DNA of 64,000 nucleotides from Acetobacter estunensis (GTDB lineage: Bacteria; Pseudomonadota; Alphaproteobacteria; Acetobacterales; Acetobacteraceae), in NCBI RefSeq assembly GCF_019083805.1, contig NZ_JAHRDV010000011.1, positions 1 to 64,000 of the forward strand, read 5' to 3'. Positions within the stretch are counted from its first letter, which is position 1, and the number at the start of each line of letters is the position of its first letter. The notes under the pieces are model-generated. The model ran no database searches, had not been told where the DNA came from, and saw only the letters and a program-made list of their open reading frames with translations. Made by a program: the position numbers and the translations under genes. Of this stretch, positions 1 through 8,033 are shown piece after piece.

Positions 1-119
1 CGCACGTCTCGGATACCTATCGCGACTACTACATCACACACACCATCGATCTTCCGACGTTCCTCGCACGTGAAAAAGCCGATCTTGCAAAAAATCCCGC
101 GGTTCCCACGTCGCACTGA
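1..119 (+). CDS. C-terminal end of an unidentified protein (partial)
   Basis: An open frame enters from the left edge and stops with TGA at 117-119, giving 38 residues. The composition (mixed polar, Tyr-rich start, Pro/Ala end) and codon use fit the neighbouring coding DNA. It lies 72 nt before rarA on the same strand, so it may be the preceding gene of the same transcription unit. The visible tail carries no family motif that I recognise; function is left open. Confidence 0.5.
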   Translation, partial: HVSDTYRDYYITHTIDLPTFLAREKADLAKNPAVPTSH

Positions 120-191
120 TCTTCACGCGAAAGGTCGCCATCCGCTCACCGTCGCGCTATGAACGAAGGATGAACAGGAAGGGAGACCGTC

Positions 192-1583
192 ATGGCCGCG
201 CGACGTGAAACCTCTCCCGGACAGGGAGATGACCTGTTCGGCAGCCCCACGCAGGACATTCCAAAGTCCGCCCGCAACGCAGGCGCACACGCCCCCACCC
301 CGCCACTGGCGGACCGCCTGCGCCCCGCGCGGCTGGAAGACGTGGTGGGACAGGATCAGCTCCTTGGTCCAAATGGCGCGCTGACCCTCATGCTGGAGCG
401 TGGCTCGCTCGCCAGCCTCATTCTGTGGGGCGGTCCCGGCGTGGGCAAGACCACCATCGCCCGGCTGCTGGCAAAAGCTGCAAACCTTCGCTTCACGCAG
501 ATCTCGGCGGTGTTCTCAGGCGTGGCCGACCTCAAAAAGGTGTTCGAGGAAGCGCGGGCCTATGCGCAGACCGGACGCGGCACGCTCCTGTTCGTCGATG
601 AGATCCATCGCTTCAACCGCGCCCAGCAGGACGGATTCCTGCCCGTGGTGGAGGATGGAACCATCGTGCTGGTGGGCGCTACGACTGAAAACCCCTCCTT
701 TGCCCTGAATTCGGCGCTGCTTTCACGCTGTCAGGTCATGGTGCTGCGTCGTCTGGACGATCCGGCGCTTGAAGCTCTTCTGGTCCGCGCGGAAGAAGAA
801 ACGGGCCGCACCCTGCCGCTGACGGAAGCCGGACGCGCCACGCTACGCGCCATGGCAGACGGCGACGGGCGCTATCTGCTCAACATGGTCGAGCAGATCC
901 TGAGTCTGAAAACCGCCAAACCCCTCGACCCGCAGGAACTCGCCCGCCTGCTGGCCAAGCGCGCCGTGCTGTACGACAAGGACCGTGAGGAGCACTACAA
1001 CCTCATCTCGGCGCTGCATAAATCCCTGCGCGGCTCGGACCCGGACGCGGCGCTCTACTGGTTCGCCCGGATGCTCGAAGGCGGGGAAGACCCGCGCTAC
1101 CTCGCCCGCCGCCTGACACGCTTCGCCGCCGAGGACGTGGGCATGGCCGATCCGTCCGCCCTGCCGCTGGCCATCGCGGCATGGGAAACGTATGAGCGCC
1201 TCGGCTCTCCCGAAGGCGAACTGGCGCTGGCGCAGCTTGTGGTGCATCTCGGCACCGCGCCAAAGTCCAATGCGGTCTACAAGGCTTACGGCGCGGCACG
1301 TCGGGCGGCGAAAGCCACTGGCAGCCTTATGCCCCCTGCCCATATTCTCAACGCCCCCACCAAGCTGATGCAGGACATCGGCTATGGCGATGGCTATCAG
1401 TATGACCACGATGCTGAGGAAGGCTTCTCCGGACAGAATTATTTTCCCGACGGCATGAAGCGGCAGCGCTTCTACAACCCGACAGGCCGGGGATATGAAC
1501 ACGAAGTCCGCCGCAGGCTGGACACATGGGCCAAAATGAGGGCAAGCCGCGCAACAGGCGGACCCAGCAGAACCGGTCCATGA
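192..1583 (+). CDS. rarA: Replication-associated recombination protein A (MgsA/RarA AAA ATPase)
   Basis: Clamp-loader-like AAA+ ATPase that acts at stalled or gapped replication forks. At 463 residues it is near the usual family length. The Walker A motif GGPGVGKT is at residues 80-87 and Walker B LLFVDEIH at about 132-139, followed by the sensor stretch GATTENPSF; the C-terminal half has the MgsA/RarA tail ending in the [10 protein letters not shown] region typical of the family. The ATG at 192 follows an AGGAAGGGAG ribosome site. The N-terminal 40 residues are poorly ordered and variable, as is common. It heads a + strand run with the pseudouridine synthase 25 nt downstream. Confidence 0.95.
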   Translation: MAARRETSPGQGDDLFGSPTQDIPKSARNAGAHAPTPPLADRLRPARLEDVVGQDQLLGPNGALTLMLERGSLASLILWGGPGVGKTTIARLLAKAANLRFTQISAVFSGVADLKKVFEEARAYAQTGRGTLLFVDEIHRFNRAQQDGFLPVVEDGTIVLVGATTENPSFALNSALLSRCQVMVLRRLDDPALEALLVRAEEETGRTLPLTEAGRATLRAMADGDGRYLLNMVEQILSLKTAKPLDPQELARLLAKRAVLYDKDREEHYNLISALHKSLRGSDPDAALYWFARMLEGGEDPRYLARRLTRFAAEDVGMADPSALPLAIAAWETYERLGSPEGELALAQLVVHLGTAPKSNAVYKAYGAARRAAKATGSLMPPAHILNAPTKLMQDIGYGDGYQYDHDAEEGFSGQNYFPDGMKRQRFYNPTGRGYEHEVRRRLDTWAKMRASRATGGPSRTGP

Positions 1584-1608
1584 GCAAGCAAGACACAGGG
1601 CGGAACGG

Positions 1609-2583
1609 ATGAGTGTGACCATGCGGACGGTAAGCGAGGACGAAGCGGACATCCGCCTCGACCGGTATTTCCGTCGTCATTATCCGCATCTGACACAGGG
1701 TGCGCTCCAGAAGCTCTGCCGCACCGGACAGATCCGCGTGGACGGCAAACGGGTAGAGGCAAAGACACGCCTCGAACCCGGTCAGTCCGTGCGCGTACCA
1801 CCCATTCCCGCATCCGAAAAACACGCCAAGGATGGTCCTCGCCCGCTGGATGAACGACTGGCGCGCGAGATCCGCAAGATGGTGGTCTACTCGGACGACA
1901 AGGTGATCGTGCTCAACAAGCCGTCCGGCCTCGCCACACAGGGCGGCCCCGGCATCACGCAACATATCGACATGATGCTCGATGGCCTGCGCGAAGGCGA
2001 TGATCCGCGTCCACGCCTCGTGCATCGCATCGACAAGGACACCTCCGGCCTGCTGCTGCTCGCCCGCACGCCCGGCGTGGCCGCCAAACTCGCCGCCGCC
2101 TTCCGTGGACGTGATGTAAAGAAAACCTACTGGGCCGTTGTGGTCGGTCGCCCCGATCCACTCTCGGGCGAGATCGACCAGCCGCTGGCACGGCTTGGCG
2201 GAGGACCGGGCGCCATCACCATCGCCGCGGAACGTAGCGACGAAGATGCCCAATCCGCGCGCTCGGATTATGAAGTGCTGGATTCCGCTGGCAAGAAGTT
2301 CTCATGGCTCGCGCTCTCTCCGCTCACGGGCCGCACGCATCAGCTTCGCGTGCATTGCGAGGTGCTTGGCACGCCCATTCTCGGTGATCCGAAATACGGT
2401 GGAGAGAAGGCGCATCCGGACGGTTTTGAAGATCGGCTGCACCTGCATGCCCGCAGCCTCATGCTGCCGCATCCCTCCGGTGGGACGCTGGAAGTCAGCG
2501 CCGAACTGCCGCCGCATATGCGCGAGACTTTTCGCAGCCTCGGCTTCATTGCCGGTTCCACCCCCGCCCCCCGCAGGAGATGA
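1609..2583 (+). CDS. RluA-family 23S rRNA pseudouridine synthase (RluC/RluD type)
   Basis: Isomerises uridine to pseudouridine in rRNA. The protein (324 residues) starts with an S4 RNA-binding domain (about residues 15-75, RLDRYFRRHYPHL onward), then the PseudoU_synth_2 catalytic domain. The catalytic motif HRIDKDTSGLLLLA spans residues 139-152, with the Asp at 142 as the expected nucleophile; the later LTGRTHQLRVH motif is also present. The start at 1609 follows GGGCGGAACGG. The stop overlaps the ATG of the AsmA-like gene (ATGA), suggesting translational coupling. RluC is the more likely subtype because of the S4 domain and the genomic position next to rarA, but RluD cannot be excluded. Confidence 0.9.
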   Translation: MSVTMRTVSEDEADIRLDRYFRRHYPHLTQGALQKLCRTGQIRVDGKRVEAKTRLEPGQSVRVPPIPASEKHAKDGPRPLDERLAREIRKMVVYSDDKVIVLNKPSGLATQGGPGITQHIDMMLDGLREGDDPRPRLVHRIDKDTSGLLLLARTPGVAAKLAAAFRGRDVKKTYWAVVVGRPDPLSGEIDQPLARLGGGPGAITIAAERSDEDAQSARSDYEVLDSAGKKFSWLALSPLTGRTHQLRVHCEVLGTPILGDPKYGGEKAHPDGFEDRLHLHARSLMLPHPSGGTLEVSAELPPHMRETFRSLGFIAGSTPAPRRR

Positions 2584-4742
2584 CCATGCGCTTTCGCACC
2601 AAGCTCGGCCTTACCCTCGGCGGTTGCGCGGTCCTGCTGGGCGGCACCACGCTGGCCTCGGGCCTGATGGACGCCAACTGGGCGCGCACACGGCTGGTGC
2701 AGGCCGTGGCGGAGAAGACAGGGCGCACACTGCGCATCGACAGCCTGCATGTCTGGCTGCTGCCTACACCGTGGATCAGCGCGCAGGGCGTAGGACTGAC
2801 GGACGGCACACCCACGGGCAAAGACATGTTCAGCGCCCGCGAGATCCGCGCCCGTGTGGCCTTCGGCCCGCTGTTCCAGCATCGCGTAGTGCTGGACAAT
2901 GTGGTGATGTCCGCCCCCCAACTCGATCTGGAGCGCGATGTGGACGGCCATGCCAACTGGCACTTCACGCCGCTGGAGCATCAAAGCACTGGTAGTGGTG
3001 GCACAACCTCCGGCCAGCACTGGAACGTCTCTGTCGCGTCCCTGCATCTGCGCGATGGCGGTCTGATCTGGAACGACGCGAAGCAGAATCTGAGCGGCAC
3101 CGCCACCCTCGATCGGGTGAACGCGAAGGGGCTGGACGGCTCCCTCGTCACGCTCGACGCCCGCGTTCATCATGGCGCGGGCGCTGTGAAGCTGAACGGC
3201 ACGACCGGTCCTCTGCCCCCCACAAAGGGTCAGCCATGGCCGCTGAACGCCGATCTGACCTTCACCGCCAGCGGCAAACCGGCAGGCCGTCTGCATGTCG
3301 GTGGCGTGGTGACGGACCCCGATCAGGGCGGGACGGCCATGGACCTTCAGCTTGAAGGCGCGCTGGATCATCTGCGCGATCTGGAAACCCTTTTCCCCCG
3401 CGCCGGGCTGCCGGATGCCTCCAACCTCACGCTTCAGGCCGGACTTGCGGGTAGCCTGACTGATCCGACCCTGCGCATGGTGCATCTGCGTGCCCAAAGC
3501 ACGGATCTTTCGCGCGTGCTGCCGGGCCTGCGCGCCGACACGCTGGCGATCGACGCCGATCACCCCGATGACCTGACGGATATGGCCCTCAATGGCCGCC
3601 TGCGCGACCTTCCCGTTGCTCTGCGCGGCACGCTCGGCACACCTGACCAGACACTGCACGCCGTGCGTAAACCGGATGCCGTGCCCCTGCCCGTCACGCT
3701 CGCGCTGGTGAATGGCGCCACCTCGATCAAGGCTTCAGGGGAAGTGGGCGGTCGCAAGACCTCTCTGGAAGTCCACGGCGCGCTGCCGACCTTCGAACTC
3801 GGCGCCGGCCGTCCAGCATTTGAAGACCTCAAGGTGGACGGCCATGTGGCCTCGACCGCCCCGGTCTCCAGCTTCAATGGCCCGGATCTGCCGGCCCTGC
3901 TCCGCAGCAGCACGGCAACGCTGGCCGTGGTGGCAGCACGCGCAAGCTGGCAGTCCGTTGCATGGGAGAACGTGGAAGCGCACGTCACCGCCGACGATGG
4001 CAAGCTCACCATCGACCCGCTGCACGGCAACGGAACCGGCACGGCGCAGGGCATTGCGCAGTCGGGCCGTGTGGCGCTGGACGCCAGCGGCTCTGTCCCG
4101 CGTCTGGACATCAGCGCCCAGCCGCTGGTCCTGCCTTCTCAGGTGGTGCAGGGCTGGATCGGCATGCCGCAGCTTGTGAACGGCTCGCTCCAGATCGTGG
4201 GCAGCGTCACGGCGAATGGCGATGACCTCGCCGCATGGCGTCAGAGCGCCGTGGGGCATGTCGGCCTGTCGATGGTGGGCGGTCGTGTGAGCGGCAAGAC
4301 TCTCGCCTCGCTCATCGGGCGCGGGATTCCGGTGCATGGCAATATCGGCCTGCGCTGCTTTGGCACCCACATGCAACTGGCCGATGGTCATGCTGACCTT
4401 GGCCAGCTTGGGCTGGAAGCCGATGGGTTGTCCCTGTCCGGCCACGGCACCGTGGACCTGACCAATGGGCAGCTTGACCTGCATCTGGCACCGCGCATCG
4501 GCATCGGTAGTGCCGCCGCGGCCTCACCCGTTGCGGTGAAAGGCACCATCGACGCGCCACAGCCCCGACTGGAACCGGGCAGCGACGGACGCTTTGCCAT
4601 TTCCATCGGCGGACCGGGCGGCAGCGATGCCTGCCCCGATCTGCTCTCCGCCGCCCGCGAAGGTGGTCCCGGCCCTGCGGCCGCAGCCCCTCCGAAGGGC
4701 AAGGGGGGCGTGATGGATCTGCTCAAGGGATTGTTGCGATGA
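2580..4742 (+). CDS. AsmA-family envelope protein
   Basis: Large (720 residues) periplasmic protein anchored by an N-terminal signal/transmembrane segment (LGLTLGGCAVLLGGTTLASG, about residues 9-28), followed by the AsmA pattern in which an early segment reads like GRTLRIDSLHVWLLPTPWISAQGVGLTD. The rest is beta-rich repeated material ending in a Pro/Gly/Ala-rich tail and a short Lys-rich end. AsmA-like proteins are linked to outer-membrane lipid and protein homeostasis. The start ATG overlaps the upstream stop; a second ATG two codons later (2586) is possible. Its end overlaps the ATP12 start by ATGA, so three genes are translationally coupled. Related bacteria often have a HAD hydrolase in this place, so this is a local variation. 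Confidence 0.8.
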   Translation: MTMRFRTKLGLTLGGCAVLLGGTTLASGLMDANWARTRLVQAVAEKTGRTLRIDSLHVWLLPTPWISAQGVGLTDGTPTGKDMFSAREIRARVAFGPLFQHRVVLDNVVMSAPQLDLERDVDGHANWHFTPLEHQSTGSGGTTSGQHWNVSVASLHLRDGGLIWNDAKQNLSGTATLDRVNAKGLDGSLVTLDARVHHGAGAVKLNGTTGPLPPTKGQPWPLNADLTFTASGKPAGRLHVGGVVTDPDQGGTAMDLQLEGALDHLRDLETLFPRAGLPDASNLTLQAGLAGSLTDPTLRMVHLRAQSTDLSRVLPGLRADTLAIDADHPDDLTDMALNGRLRDLPVALRGTLGTPDQTLHAVRKPDAVPLPVTLALVNGATSIKASGEVGGRKTSLEVHGALPTFELGAGRPAFEDLKVDGHVASTAPVSSFNGPDLPALLRSSTATLAVVAARASWQSVAWENVEAHVTADDGKLTIDPLHGNGTGTAQGIAQSGRVALDASGSVPRLDISAQPLVLPSQVVQGWIGMPQLVNGSLQIVGSVTANGDDLAAWRQSAVGHVGLSMVGGRVSGKTLASLIGRGIPVHGNIGLRCFGTHMQLADGHADLGQLGLEADGLSLSGHGTVDLTNGQLDLHLAPRIGIGSAAAASPVAVKGTIDAPQPRLEPGSDGRFAISIGGPGGSDACPDLLSAAREGGPGPAAAAPPKGKGGVMDLLKGLLR

Positions 4743-5494
4743 GCACAGACAAGAAACGCTTCTCCGCCGACGGTCCCGCCCCGCGCCAGCGTTTCTGGAA
4801 AGAGGCAGGCGTGCAGGAGCGCGCGGACGGCTTCACCATCACGCTCGACGGCAAATCAGTGCGTCTGCCGGGCGGCAATCCTCTGTGCGTGACGGCCCGT
4901 CCGCTGGCCGAGGCTCTGGCCGCCGAATGGGCCGCCGCCGGACTGGACGACCCGAAAGGCCGCTTCACCCCCGCCGATCTGCCGCTGACACGCATCGCAG
5001 GCACCAAGATCGAGCGCGTGCGCCCCGAGCGCGAGCACATCATCGCGACACTGGCCGATTATGGCGCGCATGATCTGCTGTGCTACCGCGCCGAGACCGA
5101 AGGCCCGCTAACTGTCCGTCAGGCCGAGGAATGGCAGCCATGGCTGGACTGGCTGAATGAGCGCCACGGCATCACGCTCCGCGTCACGCATGGGATGATG
5201 CCCATCAAACAGCCCGAACCCGCCCTGCAACGCCTCCGCACACTTCTGGCCACCCGCAACGATGCTGATCTGGCCGCCCTCGGTGTGGCCGTGCCCGCAC
5301 TGGGGAGCCTCGTGCTTGGGCTGGCTCTGGCCGATGGCGCGATCACGCCCGCTCAGGCGGTGGCGGCGGCCTCAGTGGATGAGCGCGTGCAGATGGAACG
5401 GTGGGGTGAGGATGCTGCGATCTTGGACCGGATCGCGGCGATGAACGAGGACGTGATGGACGCGGCGAGGTTTATGGAGTTGGGGCGGAGGTGA
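4739..5494 (+). CDS. ATP12 family F1-ATPase assembly chaperone
   Basis: Homologue of mitochondrial ATP12, the chaperone that holds the F1 alpha subunit before assembly of ATP synthase; the family is largely alphaproteobacterial. The 251-residue protein shows the family hallmarks: the N-terminal FWKEAGVQERADGFTITLDG block, KSVRLPGGNPL, AEWAAAGLDDP, then the LTRIAGTKIERV block and the conserved DLLCYRAE...LTVRQAEEWQPWLDW motif. It is the last gene of the rarA-rlu-asmA run. A weak stem (GGCGggtttCGCC) just after the stop might end transcription. Downstream the base composition changes abruptly to AT-rich. Confidence 0.92.
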   Translation: MSTDKKRFSADGPAPRQRFWKEAGVQERADGFTITLDGKSVRLPGGNPLCVTARPLAEALAAEWAAAGLDDPKGRFTPADLPLTRIAGTKIERVRPEREHIIATLADYGAHDLLCYRAETEGPLTVRQAEEWQPWLDWLNERHGITLRVTHGMMPIKQPEPALQRLRTLLATRNDADLAALGVAVPALGSLVLGLALADGAITPAQAVAAASVDERVQMERWGEDAAILDRIAAMNEDVMDAARFMELGRR

Positions 5495-5736
5495 GAGGTG
5501 GCGGGTTTCGCCTCTTCGCAGACATACAGTGCCTGAATCTACCTTTCCGTATGACGGACATGGTGTGGCTGCCTGCTCTCTACAAATAAAATACTTAATG
5601 TCTAAGACGAGCTATCAACCCTATACCAGAAACAGCAGCATGACGTTAGAAATTTCTTCTTAACACTCTGGAGCGGTATGTAAAAAATAGAGGTTCTCTA
5701 ACTCAGAATAGGGGGCATATTGGGGACGAAATTGGC

Positions 5737-7407
5737 CTACTTGATAATCCACATATGATATACTTGAAACCGGTCTTCCTCGCATTCAAAATAGCCTTTA
5801 TTAACGAGCCTCGCCCGGCTCTTAGAAACACCAAAAATTCTTTCAGGATCTTGTATATTCGATGTCTTGGTTGGGTCATGCATCCAATCTCTATACATCT
5901 TGGTATATTCTGCGGAAAACATAATATTTCCATGATCATCCTCGACGCAACAACCATTGAATCGTAGTCCCTTGGCTCTTTGAAGTAACCGAAGCTCTTC
6001 TATCGTGACTGAAAAAAATTCAGCACCCCCGGTAACGCGGTCCATATGAACTCTATCGATCATGGCGGCGAGTTTGAGCTTGCTATGCGTCTTTTCCAAG
6101 CATGTGATAAATTCCTGTGTCGTGAGGCCGAAATCCAAAAATGCCCAGTAGGTCAGAAGCAACGCGATCTTTGACTCAGCACGGATCACGACAGGAAACT
6201 GTTCCTGCTCTAAGCCATGGTCATCTCCATGCGCGACACTGTTGCGAACTTTCTTGATCAGTGAGAACTCCTCCTCTGATAGATTGATAATTTTTGTAAT
6301 ATCAGTATCCGTCTCTTTAATTGCCAATCTATACTTACTTTCGAAATTGAATTTTTTTGATACAAATGCCTTCTTGGCGATCTCAACGATTTTATCTCGC
6401 TCATCAGAGAGCATGGCTGGAAGTTTTCTCGTAAGATCTTGGCGGAATTTTCTTATTTTCTTCGAGGAAGGCGGTAAAGATTCAGAGAGGGAGGCTCTAT
6501 CAAACCTAATGTTCAAGTAGCTATCTAAGAGACTGACATAACCTAGTGCTTTGTATTCCCAGAATCCGTCGTATCTCTGCATGCCCGATAGACGTACCCA
6601 ACAAACCTTTCTGTACTTAGATTGGTAATAGTGGTCGAAGATCGACTGCCACCGTCCGTCTAGCGCAGGCTGTTGGATAAAGCACCGAATCCAAAAGCTA
6701 CTATCATCTTTGGCCCGTTTGGGTCGTTCAAACGTGGGAAAATAGATCCGATAGGGGCGACCACATCCCTGTGAAACAACAACGCTTATGATGGTGGCTG
6801 GATAGGCTAGCAAAATAGAAAGTAAGCATGAGAGTTCATGGGGCTTTGCCTTCACATCAGCAAGGCTGAACTTGCTCGCTTTAGTAGAAAAAATGAACTC
6901 CACATACTCATGTAGTACGAGATCCTCGCCCAATTGACTGCGAGAGCTACAATACACGCTTCGTAGATCGAAGTGCTCCTCATCTGTTTCGACGCTGACA
7001 TCGATATCCTTTGGAATTTGTGTCCAGTTGAGCATTTTACCAACTGAACCATCAACCGTCCGCCAGTGGAGAAACCATTCTGATACGTCACTGTAACGCA
7101 CTGAAATTGAGTCAACCGCCACTTCTTTTAAATCGCCGTCGATCACATAGTCTGCGTAAAGAACAATGCCGTTAGCCGTGCAGTCACAGAGACAAAATGC
7201 GCTTCCTTCGTTCGTTACCGCCCTAACGAGATCAAATTTCGCGTTATCTCTGCGTAACTCTAAGGCATTATCTGAGATTAAGAGATCGACGCAAGCCCAT
7301 TGATTACCTCCAAAAGATAGAACCCCAGATCCTAGTCGTCCGAGTTGATCGTGATATAATTTGACGTCAAAATTCTTTAGCTCTGGATTATGATCATTTT
7401 TACGCAT
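5737..7407 (-). CDS. ApeA-like HEPN-domain protein, probable abortive-infection ribonuclease
   Basis: A 556-residue protein with three parts. Residues ~20-230 resemble the ApeA N-terminal domain: a GSGVLSF/ALELRR beta-rich opening, an FCLCDC strand where the family has its Leu/Cys motif, then VRYSDVSEWFLHW resembling the family's 'ledL.eWl' stretch. Residues ~310-440 are a helical HEPN region with the catalytic signature R-x4-H as R388-NSVA-H393. Residues ~440-556 are an extra module I cannot place. HEPN proteins of this kind cleave RNA; ApeA is a known single-gene phage-defence protein that acts by abortive infection. The ATG follows GAGGA. The gene stands alone, opposite to both neighbours, in DNA clearly lower in GC than its surroundings, which suggests horizontal acquisition. 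The family call rests on motif reading only. Confidence 0.65.
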   Translation of the reverse strand: MRKNDHNPELKNFDVKLYHDQLGRLGSGVLSFGGNQWACVDLLISDNALELRRDNAKFDLVRAVTNEGSAFCLCDCTANGIVLYADYVIDGDLKEVAVDSISVRYSDVSEWFLHWRTVDGSVGKMLNWTQIPKDIDVSVETDEEHFDLRSVYCSSRSQLGEDLVLHEYVEFIFSTKASKFSLADVKAKPHELSCLLSILLAYPATIISVVVSQGCGRPYRIYFPTFERPKRAKDDSSFWIRCFIQQPALDGRWQSIFDHYYQSKYRKVCWVRLSGMQRYDGFWEYKALGYVSLLDSYLNIRFDRASLSESLPPSSKKIRKFRQDLTRKLPAMLSDERDKIVEIAKKAFVSKKFNFESKYRLAIKETDTDITKIINLSEEEFSLIKKVRNSVAHGDDHGLEQEQFPVVIRAESKIALLLTYWAFLDFGLTTQEFITCLEKTHSKLKLAAMIDRVHMDRVTGGAEFFSVTIEELRLLQRAKGLRFNGCCVEDDHGNIMFSAEYTKMYRDWMHDPTKTSNIQDPERIFGVSKSRARLVNKGYFECEEDRFQVYHMWIIK

Positions 7408-7873
7408 GTCGCATCCTCATCGAGAATCAAGTGTGTTTTTTCAAGCCGGAGGTAAATTTGATCTATTCATTCGATATTATTATCATGCTACTTTCGTGTG
7501 GTAGTGAGATTGCCGCCTCAGAGCGAGAGTAATAGGCGCTTAAAACACCAATATATTCGACGGCATGTCCATTAACACTATCCCGACAAAACGTAGCTCC
7601 GAGTTGCGTCACTCGATCCATTATATGTGTCAGAATGCTAAACATAACGGCCCGTAACAGCCATAAACACGGCTGAACTATTCTTCGACTTACGCCAGCA
7701 CTCTACCACATGGATGGCGGCTTGCCTCTTTACCCACCTTAGCAACAGACATTCCGGTTTCCCCAAAAGCCACCCCTCCCATTACAAACTCACACCATCC
7801 CGCCATGCTCCCGCCACGATCCTCCGTCACGAGTGCGGCTCTCACACAAGACAGCACTCACGGAGAGCGTGTC
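7408..7873. other. Intergenic junction: AT-rich island edge merging into backbone DNA
   Basis: Stretch between the ApeA-like gene and the small membrane-protein gene. Up to roughly position 7680 it is AT-rich like the ApeA gene; beyond that the GC content returns to the backbone level, so the boundary of the acquired segment is probably near 7650-7700. I see no integrase fragment, tRNA end or clear flanking direct repeat. One short open frame (7463-7645, minus) is listed separately. Confidence 0.5.
7463..7645 (-). CDS. Possible small protein upstream of the ApeA-like gene (60 residues)
   Basis: Short open frame that starts with ATG at 7645 and ends 55 nt before the ApeA-like start, in the same direction. 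The ribosome site is weak. The product has no transmembrane segment and no motif that I know; it contains two Cys/His-containing short stretches (ATFCRDS, NGHAVEY). It could be a real partner (regulator or antitoxin), the decayed end of an older gene, or chance. Position within the low-GC island and co-orientation are the only arguments for it. Confidence 0.25.
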   Translation of the reverse strand: MFSILTHIMDRVTQLGATFCRDSVNGHAVEYIGVLSAYYSRSEAAISLPHESSMIIISNE

Positions 7874-8023
7874 ATGGATCGACCCCAAGCCCCCATTTTC
7901 GCCCGCACCGTCACGCAGCGCATGAGCCGCGCAACGGCCCGCACCCTCGCCACCTGCGCCATGGGCGCTTGGGTGGCGCTGGCGGTCGTGCCGTTTGTCA
8001 TGGTGCTGATCGAACTGGGCTGA
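7874..8023 (+). CDS. Small single-span membrane protein (49 residues)
   Basis: The ATG at 7874 follows CGGAGAGCG with good spacing; a longer in-frame start at 7805 has no ribosome site. The product has a basic N-terminal half (about residues 1-24) and one hydrophobic helix (MGAWVALAVVPFVMVLIELG, about 30-49) that reaches the C terminus. The base composition is backbone-like. It converges on uvrB with 10 nt between the stops, with no obvious terminator. Function unknown. Confidence 0.55.
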   Translation: MDRPQAPIFARTVTQRMSRATARTLATCAMGAWVALAVVPFVMVLIELG

Positions 8024-8033
8024 CGCGCCCCTT

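Noticed and set aside
2340..3659. 439-codon minus-strand frame across the rlu and asmA genes
   Set aside because: Antisense of two well-supported genes; no protein-like motif.
5495..7873. Island borders checked for integrase, tRNA end, terminal inverted repeats or direct repeats
   Set aside because: None could be recognised by eye; the way the island arrived is not evident.
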